Shown: piece by piece, positions 7,849 to 13,866 of the stretch | Numbering within the stretch: the stretch's first letter is position 1 | Layout: each line of letters opens with the position of its first letter | Assembly: GCA_015057035.1 (NCBI GenBank) | Contig: SVFC01000022.1 | Location: forward strand, 1-33,455 | Direction of reading: 5' to 3' | Length of the DNA stretch: 33,455 nucleotides | Source: Lachnospiraceae bacterium | GTDB taxonomy: Bacteria > Bacillota > Clostridia > Lachnospirales > Lachnospiraceae | Position numbers and translations under genes: made by a program | Notes under the pieces: model-generated | What the model was told of the DNA's origin: nothing | The model's database searches: none | What the model saw: only the letters and a program-made list of their open reading frames with translations

Positions 7849-10323
7849 ATGAGAGAAAACGTATTTAACAAAAAGGTATTTATCAAATCCGTTAAGGATC
7901 ACTTGAAGGCAAACTATCGTAAGACAGTTGAGTCAGCAAGCCAGCAGGAACTGTATCAGGCAGTTTCTGCGGCTGTAAAAGACGTAGTTATGGACGAATG
8001 GCTTGCAACACAGCAGGCTTTTGACAAACAGGATCCTAAGACGGTTTACTATATGTCCATGGAATTCTTAATGGGTCGTGCACTTGGTAACATCTTAATC
8101 AACCTTTGCTCATACAAAGAAGTGAAGGAAGCATTAGATGAAATCGGTCTCGACTTAAACGCTTTAGAGGACCAGGAACCAGATCCAGCTCTGGGTAATG
8201 GTGGTCTTGGCCGTCTTGCAGCATGCTTTATGGATTCATTGGCATCTTTGGGATACGCAGCTTATGGTTGTGGTATTCGTTACCGCTATGGTATGTTCAA
8301 ACAGAAAATCGTAGACGGATTCCAGGTAGAAGTACCAGATAACTGGTTAAAGGATGGATATCCATTCGAACTTCGTCGTCCAGAATATACTTATGAAGTA
8401 AAATTCGGTGGTAATGTAGTAGAATCTACAGACGAAAAGGGTAACTTTGTCCATAAACATGAAAACTACCAGTCAGTTCTTGCAGTTGCTTATGATATGC
8501 CAATCGTTGGTTACAACAACCACGTAGTAGATTCCCTCATTATCTGGGACGCACAGCCAAAGGAAGGATTCGCATTAGACCAGTTTGATAAGGGTGACTA
8601 TCAGGCAGCAGTAGAAGAAGAAAACCTTGCTCGTAATCTGGTAGAAGTACTTTATCCAAACGATAACCACAGAAAAGGTAAAGAGCTTCGCTTAAAACAG
8701 CAGTACTTCTTCGTATCGGCAAGTATTCAGAGAGCACTTGCGAAATTTAAGAAAAATCACAAGGATTTACATGACCTTCCAAAGAAGGTTGTATTCCAGA
8801 TGAACGATACACATCCAACCGTAGCAGTTGCAGAACTTATGCGTATTTTAGTGGATGAAGAAGGTTTAAGCTGGGATGAAGCATGGGATATCACAACCCA
8901 TACAGTAGCTTACACAAACCATACAATTATGGCAGAAGCACTGGAAAAATGGCCAATCGATATCTTTGAAAAACTTCTTCCTCGTGTATACCAGATTATC
9001 AAGGAAATCGACAGAAGATTTGTACTTGATATTCAGGCAAAATTCCCTGGAAACTACGAGAAGGTTCGTAAAATGGCAATCCTTTGGGATGGTCAGGTGA
9101 AGATGGCGCACCTTGCAATTTGTGCAGGTTATTCTGTAAACGGTGTAGCAAGACTTCATACAGACATCCTTATGAACCAGGAACTTCGCGACTTCTACGA
9201 AATGTTCCCAGAGAAGTTCAATAACAAGACAAATGGTATTACCCAGAGACGTTTCTTAGGACATGGTAACCCACTTCTTGCAGACTGGGTAACAAAGCGT
9301 GTTGGAAGCGATGAATGGATGACAAAACTTTCTCTTCTTGAGAAACTTACCAAATGTGCAACTCAGAAGAAAGCACAGGGCGAATTTATGGATATCAAAT
9401 TCCAGAACAAGGTTCGTCTTGCAAAATACATCAAAGAGCACAATGGCGTAGAAGTAGATCCAAGTTCTATCTTTGACGTACAGGTAAAACGTTTACACGA
9501 ATACAAACGTCAGTTAATGAACATTCTTCATGTAATGTATCTTTACAACCAGATTAAGGAAAATCCAAGTATGGAATTCTATCCAAGAACTTTCATATTT
9601 GGTGCAAAAGCTGCTGCAGGTTACAAGAATGCAAAATTAACAATCAAATTAATCAACAACGTTGCAGAAGTAATCAACAATGACGCTTCTATCAATGGAA
9701 AACTCAAAGTGGTATTTATCGAAGATTACCGTGTATCTGTAGCAGAAATGATTTTTGCAGCAGCAGACGTATCTGAACAGATTTCTACAGCATCCAAAGA
9801 AGCATCCGGTACAGGTAACATGAAGTTCATGTTAAATGGTGCTCTTACAATTGGTACTATGGACGGTGCGAACGTAGAAATGTACGAAGAAGTTGGCGCA
9901 GACAACATCTTCATCTTTGGTATGAGTGCTGACGAAGTAATCAACCACGAAAAATACCGTGATTACAACCCAATGGACATCTACAACAGTGATGCAGATA
10001 TCCGCAGAGTATTAAATCAGTTAGTAGACGGAACTTATTCTTATGGCGACAGAGAATTATTCCGCGAAATCTATAACGCCCTTCTTTCAAACATTGGCGG
10101 CCAGGTAGCAGACAGATACTTCATCTTAGCTGACTTCCGTGCTTATGCTAATGCACACAAGAAGGTAGAAGAATACTACAAGAACACATCAGCCTGGGCA
10201 CAAAGCGCAATCCTTAATGTGGCACATGTTGGCAAGTTCTCATCAGATAGAACTATACAGGAATATGTAGATGACATTTGGCATCTTGAAAAAGTTACTG
10301 TAGATATGACAGGTTTGAAATAA
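7849..10323 (+). CDS. glgP: Glycogen/starch phosphorylase
   Basis: Removes glucose units from alpha-1,4-glucans as glucose 1-phosphate, using pyridoxal phosphate; cytoplasmic. Seen: DPALGNGGLGRLAACFMDS near residues 110-130, QMNDTHPT, and the cofactor motif KEASGTGNMKFMLNG with the PLP lysine at about residue 659. Length (824) is normal for a GT35 enzyme. The only ribosome-site-like sequence (GGGAG at the ileS stop) is about 15 bases from the ATG, longer than usual, so expression may depend on readthrough or coupling from ileS. No separate promoter is visible in the 19-base gap, which would place a glycogen enzyme under an isoleucine T-box. A strong terminator follows. Confidence 0.97.
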   Translation: MRENVFNKKVFIKSVKDHLKANYRKTVESASQQELYQAVSAAVKDVVMDEWLATQQAFDKQDPKTVYYMSMEFLMGRALGNILINLCSYKEVKEALDEIGLDLNALEDQEPDPALGNGGLGRLAACFMDSLASLGYAAYGCGIRYRYGMFKQKIVDGFQVEVPDNWLKDGYPFELRRPEYTYEVKFGGNVVESTDEKGNFVHKHENYQSVLAVAYDMPIVGYNNHVVDSLIIWDAQPKEGFALDQFDKGDYQAAVEEENLARNLVEVLYPNDNHRKGKELRLKQQYFFVSASIQRALAKFKKNHKDLHDLPKKVVFQMNDTHPTVAVAELMRILVDEEGLSWDEAWDITTHTVAYTNHTIMAEALEKWPIDIFEKLLPRVYQIIKEIDRRFVLDIQAKFPGNYEKVRKMAILWDGQVKMAHLAICAGYSVNGVARLHTDILMNQELRDFYEMFPEKFNNKTNGITQRRFLGHGNPLLADWVTKRVGSDEWMTKLSLLEKLTKCATQKKAQGEFMDIKFQNKVRLAKYIKEHNGVEVDPSSIFDVQVKRLHEYKRQLMNILHVMYLYNQIKENPSMEFYPRTFIFGAKAAAGYKNAKLTIKLINNVAEVINNDASINGKLKVVFIEDYRVSVAEMIFAAADVSEQISTASKEASGTGNMKFMLNGALTIGTMDGANVEMYEEVGADNIFIFGMSADEVINHEKYRDYNPMDIYNSDADIRRVLNQLVDGTYSYGDRELFREIYNALLSNIGGQVADRYFILADFRAYANAHKKVEEYYKNTSAWAQSAILNVAHVGKFSSDRTIQEYVDDIWHLEKVTVDMTGLK

Positions 10324-10346
10324 AATGAGATAGTATATCGAACTGC

Positions 10347-10407
10347 AAAAAAGCTATCAGTACAGTGGGGCAAGCTGGCTTGCCTAAGCTGGACTGGTAG
10401 CTTTTTT
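10347..10407 (+). terminator. Intrinsic terminator after glgP, branched stem
   Basis: AAAAAAGCTATCAGTACAG (10347-10365) pairs with CTGGACTGGTAGCTTTTTT (10389-10407) with a few mismatches. An inner hairpin GGCAAG-CTGG-CTTGCC closes the top. The T-run is part of the 3' arm. Confidence 0.88.
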
Positions 10408-10410
10408 ATT

Positions 10411-10560
10411 GGCGGAACGCCCGTCTGTCCATTGTATGGACAGACGTAGCAGTTCGTACAGGAACTTTTTCAAAAATGAGGAAATGTCCCGTTCAGCGAG
10501 TGAGCTTGCTCACGAGCGGTAGATTGGAGAATTTTTGCCCCTTGAAAAAAGAGAAGATAT
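10411..10560. repeat. Structured non-coding element, two nested hairpins
   Basis: This stretch has no gene. First fold: CGTCTGTCCA (10422-10431) pairs with TGGACAGACG (10437-10446), extended outward by GAAC (10415-10418) with GTTC (10452-10455). Second fold: TTTTTCAA (10466-10473) with TTGAAAAA (10542-10549), enclosing a perfect GTGAGC-TT-GCTCAC hairpin (10500-10513). CAAAAAT (10471-10477) can pair instead with ATTTTTG (10531-10537). The multi-stem layout is like a REP or MITE-type dispersed element, and GGCGGAACGC also occurs at 12-21. Whether it is dispersed in the genome cannot be seen here. Confidence 0.5.
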
Positions 10561-10573
10561 AAAGAAGAAAGTA

Positions 10574-10582
10574 TGGTACAAT
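10574..10582 (+). promoter_or_regulatory. Possible extended -10 promoter
   Basis: TGG-TACAAT at 10574-10582 makes an extended -10 element without a recognisable -35 box. It would serve the small-gene cluster starting at 10705. Nothing else is seen between 10583 and the ribosome site at about 10690. Confidence 0.25.
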
Positions 10583-10704
10583 AATGAAAGTAGACCAGAC
10601 GGTATTACAGGGGGTAAAGAAAAAACTGATTGAGTATTAATCATTAGTGAAAGAGAAAGCGGGAGAGAAAGAAAAAATTTGGCAATATCGGGGGAGGAAA
10701 TTGA

Positions 10705-10932
10705 ATGAGAACCTTAAAGAATATTTCTATGTGGTTAGCAGTTATACTTGGAGGAATTACAGTAATAGGTGTTGGGATTATTCAGGTGTTAGAATTCTTT
10801 GGTTTTCTATTTGTAGATATGATTGATATACCTGAAACTATGGAGATTGTTTTAACAGTAACATGGTTGTGCTTTGGTGCAGCGGTACTAGCATTTTTCG
10901 TACATTATCACTTAGATAAAAAGGTGCGATAA
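10705..10932 (+). CDS. Small two-helix membrane protein, unknown
   Basis: No family recognised. The 75-residue protein has two hydrophobic helices (about residues 8-36 and 46-68), a short loop with acidic residues (VDMIDIPETME) and a basic end (HLDKKVR). GGGGGAGG sits before the ATG, so translation is well supported. First gene of an AT-rich run of small unknown genes all on the plus strand; by position it may belong to the putative immunity cluster. Confidence 0.65.
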   Translation: MRTLKNISMWLAVILGGITVIGVGIIQVLEFFGFLFVDMIDIPETMEIVLTVTWLCFGAAVLAFFVHYHLDKKVR

Positions 10933-10980
10933 TTCATATTGTTGTATGAATTTGGGCTAGAGAATTGGGAGTAAATAATT

Positions 10981-11262
10981 ATGCGACTACATAAGTGCAA
11001 AAAATTATTGAAGTTTTTAGTGGAAGAAAAATTGATTGATGAAAGACAGGTTTGGTGTTATGCCAACATGAAGGCGAGAATTAAAATCCAAACAGAACCC
11101 ATCAAGATATATGGGATGCCTTTAGTGTGTGTGAATCACGATGAATTATTCCTGTACGACAACGCTTACAATACTCCAGAAGTGAGTTTTTCTTATGGAG
11201 ACGAAAGTTTTGAACTTGAAATGGATGATTGGAAACGATTTGCTACAATTTTCGAAGCCTGA
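10981..11262 (+). CDS. Small cytoplasmic protein, unknown
   Basis: No family recognised. 93 residues, no signal or membrane segment. A basic N-terminus (MRLHKCKKLLKFL) is followed by a compact mixed region ending in an acidic segment (YGDESFELEMDDWKRF). GGGAG lies about 11 bases before the ATG, a little far. It sits 48 bases after the preceding small gene. Size, acidity of the C-terminal part and context resemble immunity proteins of polymorphic toxin systems, but that is inference only. Confidence 0.6.
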   Translation: MRLHKCKKLLKFLVEEKLIDERQVWCYANMKARIKIQTEPIKIYGMPLVCVNHDELFLYDNAYNTPEVSFSYGDESFELEMDDWKRFATIFEA

Positions 11263-11325
11263 AATAGATGTGAGGATGGTAAAAAACGCTACGTTGTTTG
11301 CAATTCAATTAAAGGAGATGATGGT

Positions 11326-11748
11326 ATGACGTTTCGACAAGATTCTTTGAATTTTTATCAGTGTAAAATCGCAGGTATTGTTATGTTAATAACAAGTTTG
11401 GCTTTAATTCCAATGTTGGGAGTGGGGTATTCTCTTATATTTGTTATTCCCTCTGTGATATTTATATTATTAAATCCAAAACTATATAAAACTTATATTA
11501 CAATCAATGAAATAGGTATATTATGTTATGCGTCAGGACAACAGCTTTGGGCATATGAATGGGATAGTATTGTAGAATTGAAAAGAAGCCGTCGGTACTT
11601 GCTTCCTTCCATAGAGGTTATTACATATGATAAAGATGGAAAAACAGAGCTGTTTGCGGGGATTCATACATACTTTCAGTTAGGTAAGGAGGCAAAAGAG
11701 GCTCTTAGGCGATACTATAAACCTGTAGAGCAGTTACGGAAATTATAG
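11326..11748 (+). CDS. Membrane protein with PH-like domain
   Basis: 140 residues. Two adjacent hydrophobic helices (about residues 13-33 and 35-52) are followed by a short beta-rich domain beginning ITINEIGILCYASGQQLWAYEW and continuing with a charged strand-turn pattern. This resembles bacterial PH-like proteins of the YcxB type, where the second half packs on the inner membrane face. AAAGGAG precedes the ATG. Function is unknown. It lies in the same small-gene cluster. Confidence 0.6.
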   Translation: MTFRQDSLNFYQCKIAGIVMLITSLALIPMLGVGYSLIFVIPSVIFILLNPKLYKTYITINEIGILCYASGQQLWAYEWDSIVELKRSRRYLLPSIEVITYDKDGKTELFAGIHTYFQLGKEAKEALRRYYKPVEQLRKL

Positions 11749-11776
11749 AGGCGAAGATTATATTGGTGAATTGTCT

Positions 11777-11878
11777 ATGGAGCAAGCGACGATGAGAGTA
11801 AATACTTTCGAAGAGAAAGAAATTGAGAATATGCTAAGTCATAAGAGAATACAACTTAAAATGTGGAGGGAAACCTAA
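11777..11878 (+). pseudogene. Short ORF or C-terminal gene remnant (33 codons)
   Basis: ATG 11777 opens a frame ending in TAA 11876-11878: MEQATMRVNTFEEKE... to KMWRET. The frame is also open upstream of the ATG (GEDYIGELS...) as far as a TAG inside the end of the PH-like gene, without a ribosome site. The charged, helical composition looks like a real protein end rather than noise, so a truncated relic of a larger gene is more likely than a working small gene. It ends 1 base before the next gene. Confidence 0.3.
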
Positions 11879-11879
11879 A

Positions 11880-12128
11880 ATGTCCGATTGGAGAGAAGAA
11901 TTATTATATACTATGGATGATACATATGGATGTTGTTTTAAAAGAATTGTGTTTAGAAGTATAGCAAAGAATGATCATGAACATTGCTCTATTTGTATGT
12001 CTAAGATTAGTGATAGCGGAGAGAAGATTGATAAAGAAGGGTATTATTGCGCAAAGACAGGTGATTGGATCTGTTCTACCTGTATGAATGATTTTTATAT
12101 TCGTTTTGATTGGAAAATAGAAGTATAA
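11880..12128 (+). CDS. Small zinc-ribbon-like protein, unknown
   Basis: 82 residues with two CxxC pairs: HCSICM near residue 36 and CSTCM near residue 66, plus a lone cysteine in YYCAKTGDWICSTC. The spacing suggests a treble-clef or zinc-ribbon metal site. No membrane segment. GGAGGG sits about 8 bases before the ATG, and a GTT GGA-type gap of only 16 bases separates it from the next start, so the two are cotranscribed. The family is not named with confidence; small proteins of this kind are often found near polymorphic-toxin immunity genes. Confidence 0.65.
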   Translation: MSDWREELLYTMDDTYGCCFKRIVFRSIAKNDHEHCSICMSKISDSGEKIDKEGYYCAKTGDWICSTCMNDFYIRFDWKIEV

Positions 12129-12144
12129 GTTGGAGGAAAGAGAT

Positions 12145-12462
12145 ATGTTATGTTATCCAGATACTAATGCAGATATCGAAGTTATTATAAAAAACAACAG
12201 ACCTAGTAAAGATAATTTATATACGGGTTATAGACCTGCATTTAAAGTTAAAGAGGATTATTTGACTACAGGCTTAATAAGACTAATTGATTGCGATGAA
12301 GTGAGGTATGGGAAAGAGACTATTGCGGAAGTTTGGTTTATTGCGCCAGAACATTACCCTCATTGCTTGGAAGTGGGACAAACGATTCATTTTCAAGATG
12401 GGGCGAAGGTTCAAGGTTTTGTAACGATAACTAAGATTAATAATAAGATTTTAGAAAAATAA
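12145..12462 (+). CDS. Stand-alone EF-Tu domain 3-like protein
   Basis: 105 residues that follow the third (C-terminal, tRNA- and EF-Ts-contacting) beta-barrel of EF-Tu along nearly their whole length: GYRPAF for GYRPQF, LTTGLIRL for the TGTIEL strand, GKETIAEVWFIAPE for the G(D)N...V.LI.PI strand, and LEVGQTIHFQDGAKVQGFVTITKI for [21 protein letters not shown]. The GTPase domain and domain 2 are absent. The open frame begins at TTG 12130, but GGAGG at 12132-12136 points to ATG 12145. It might act as a decoy or immunity factor against toxins that use EF-Tu, or have another role. Ends the small-gene cluster; a terminator follows. Confidence 0.7.
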   Translation: MLCYPDTNADIEVIIKNNRPSKDNLYTGYRPAFKVKEDYLTTGLIRLIDCDEVRYGKETIAEVWFIAPEHYPHCLEVGQTIHFQDGAKVQGFVTITKINNKILEK

Positions 12463-12519
12463 ATAGATACTATTTTTGAAATAACATTGGATAAATACCC
12501 CTAATTTTAAATTTCGGGG

Positions 12520-12556
12520 CGTATGGAAAATTATGTTTCCATACGTCTATTTTTTA
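12520..12556 (+). terminator. Intrinsic terminator
   Basis: CGTATGGAAA (12520-12529) and TTTCCATACG (12536-12545) form a perfect 10-bp stem with an ATTATG loop, followed by a T-rich tail. It closes the small-gene cluster. The rest of 12463-12793 holds the promoter, leader and possible leader peptide of the Rpn gene. Confidence 0.85.
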
Positions 12557-12649
12557 TGTAGAAGATTTTTCATTCTAGCACCTTGCACAATTTTTACAGG
12601 TCTAAATTTTCGTAGAATTCACAAAGTTTTTTGCAAAACTATCAAACGG

Positions 12650-12678
12650 TTGCATTGCTACATCTATATAGTTATAAT
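12650..12678 (+). promoter_or_regulatory. Sigma-A promoter of the Rpn gene
   Basis: TTGCAT (12650-12655), 17-base spacer, TATAAT (12673-12678). It leaves a leader of about 108 bases. CTAAAAGGA (12700-12708) can pair with TCCTTTAG (12771-12778), which would fold the leader just before the ribosome site. Confidence 0.75.
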
Positions 12679-12726
12679 ACACACATCAACAAAGGAAATC
12701 TAAAAGGATTTTGTGGGGAAGAGTTG

Positions 12727-12768
12727 ATGAGTGTTGAATTTTTTGGAATGGTATGTGATATGCGCTAG
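12727..12768 (+). CDS. Possible 13-residue leader peptide
   Basis: ATG AGT to TAG gives MSVEFFGMVCDMR. A GGGGAAG ribosome site ends about 8 bases before the ATG. The ORF lies in the loop of the long-range leader pairing 12700-12778 upstream of the Rpn start. It could be an upstream ORF that tunes translation of the nuclease; without comparison it may be chance. Confidence 0.3.
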   Translation: MSVEFFGMVCDMR

Positions 12769-12793
12769 AGTCCTTTAGAAGAAAGGAAGGTCT

Positions 12794-13666
12794 ATGGGAC
12801 AAAAGGATATATCAGAGAAAGTGTTAGTAGATTACAATGATGTATTCGCAGATATTTTGAATGTATGTATCTATAATGGGAAGGAGATTGTAAAACCAGA
12901 GGAGTTAACAAATACGGCAGTTCATTCTCAGTATAAAGCCGAGGATGGAAAGTTACACGAGCAGGAACGCGACGTAACGAAATTCTGGAAGGAAAAGAAT
13001 ACCGCAATTGCAATATTCGGTATTGAAAATCAAATAAAAGTAGATAAGAAAATGCCATTCCGAATTATCGGTTATGATGGAGCGGCATATCGTGGACAAT
13101 TGCTCGACAAGGCGAAAAAAGTTGTGCCTGTTGTATCCTTCGTGCTATACTTTGGAACAGAGGAACGATGGAATAAGCATCTATCCATCAAGGAATGCTT
13201 GGATGTTCCAAAAGGTTTAGATGAATATGTAAATGATTATAAAATACACGTAATAGAAGTTGCTTGGTTAACAGAGGAACAACTTGCGATGTTCAAGAGT
13301 GATTTTGGAATTGTTGCCAATTTCTTTGTTCAGAAAAGAAAAAATAAACATTACAGACCAGATGATCCACGAGAGATTAAACATGTGGATGAGGTTTTGA
13401 AATTGTTATCTGTTATGACAGGTGATAAGGAGTATGAGTCGATATTGTATTATAATCAAGAGAGTGGGGAGGTAAAAAATATGTGTTCAGTAGCCCAGAG
13501 ATTAATTAGAGAAGGAAGAGAAGAAGGAATACAACAAGGAATACAACAAGGAATACAAGTCTTAGTTGGTGTTCTTCGCAAAGTTGGAATACCAGAGGAA
13601 GAGATTCTTGAACTGATTATGGAAGAATACAAATTAGAAAGAGAAAATGCATTACAATATTTATAA
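12794..13666 (+). CDS. rpn: Rpn family nuclease (PD-(D/E)XK)
   Basis: Recombination-promoting nuclease/putative transposase family, a PD-(D/E)XK DNA endonuclease fold; E. coli members promote recombination and act in phage defence. Seen: the N-terminal DYNDVFADILNVCIYNG block, ERDVTKFWKEK, then IENQIKVDKKMPFRIIGYDG, where the E-x-Q follows the family's active-site pattern. About 230 residues of nuclease are followed by a variable tail with (GIQQ) repeats and a short helical end. 290 residues in total, normal for the clostridial branch. AAAGGAAGG precedes the ATG. Own promoter and terminator, so it is an isolated accessory unit. An in-frame internal start is listed separately. Confidence 0.9.
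   Translation: MGQKDISEKVLVDYNDVFADILNVCIYNGKEIVKPEELTNTAVHSQYKAEDGKLHEQERDVTKFWKEKNTAIAIFGIENQIKVDKKMPFRIIGYDGAAYRGQLLDKAKKVVPVVSFVLYFGTEERWNKHLSIKECLDVPKGLDEYVNDYKIHVIEVAWLTEEQLAMFKSDFGIVANFFVQKRKNKHYRPDDPREIKHVDEVLKLLSVMTGDKEYESILYYNQESGEVKNMCSVAQRLIREGREEGIQQGIQQGIQVLVGVLRKVGIPEEEILELIMEEYKLERENALQYL
13481..13666 (+). CDS. Candidate intragenic small protein (Rpn-S like)
   Basis: ATG 13481 is codon 230 of the Rpn frame and is preceded by GGGGAGG (13466-13472) with an 8-base spacer, as good a ribosome site as any true gene start here. It would make a 61-residue protein, MCSVAQRLIREGREEG onward, holding the GIQQ repeats and the helical end but none of the nuclease. In E. coli, Rpn genes are reported to encode short C-terminal proteins from internal starts that block the full-length toxin. 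The same design is inferred here from position and ribosome site only. Confidence 0.55.
   Translation: MCSVAQRLIREGREEGIQQGIQQGIQVLVGVLRKVGIPEEEILELIMEEYKLERENALQYL
13526..13558 (+). repeat. Tandem 12-bp repeat inside rpn
   Basis: GGAATACAACAA occurs twice in full and once as GGAATACAA (13526-13537, 13538-13549, 13550-13558), coding GIQQGIQQGIQ. Perfect repeats in frame suggest length change by slippage without frameshift. Confidence 0.9.
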
Positions 13667-13678
13667 GACTGATTTTGG

Positions 13679-13719
13679 AAAAAAGGACACTTTTTCACAG
13701 ACGAAAAGTGTCCTTTTTT
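13679..13719 (+). terminator. Intrinsic terminator after rpn
   Basis: AAAAAAGGACACTTTT (13679-13694) pairs with AAAAGTGTCCTTTTTT (13704-13719) around a 9-base loop. Symmetric A and T runs allow use from both sides. Confidence 0.92.
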
Positions 13720-13720
13720 G

Positions 13721-13751
13721 TTGACACAACAGTCTATGGATGATAGACTGT
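13721..13751 (+). promoter_or_regulatory. Promoter with overlapping dyad operator
   Basis: TTGACA (13721-13726), 17-base spacer, TAGACT (13744-13749). ACAGTCTAT (13729-13737) and ATAGACTGT (13743-13751) form a perfect inverted repeat with 9-bp arms and a 5-base centre that covers spacer and -10. A bound repressor would block RNA polymerase. The arrangement matches BlaI/MecI-type control of BlaR1-like genes, although the half-site is not the staphylococcal TACA/TGTA core. The leader to the ATG is about 110 bases and holds only trivial ORFs. Confidence 0.7.
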
Positions 13752-13866
13752 AAACAGAGGTCGACAAGAAATAGACCTAAGATTGGAAAAAGAGAATGAG
13801 AAAATGGGTGAGATGAAATCCGGGAAATCTCTAAAATGATGGATTCATCTGAGGAGGAATAACAGC

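Noticed and set aside
13752-13866. A blaI-type repressor gene or remnant before the M56-LRR gene
   Set aside because: The frames hold only short ORFs (for example MGEMKSGKSLK and MMDSSEEE) with no winged-helix residues; too short to call.
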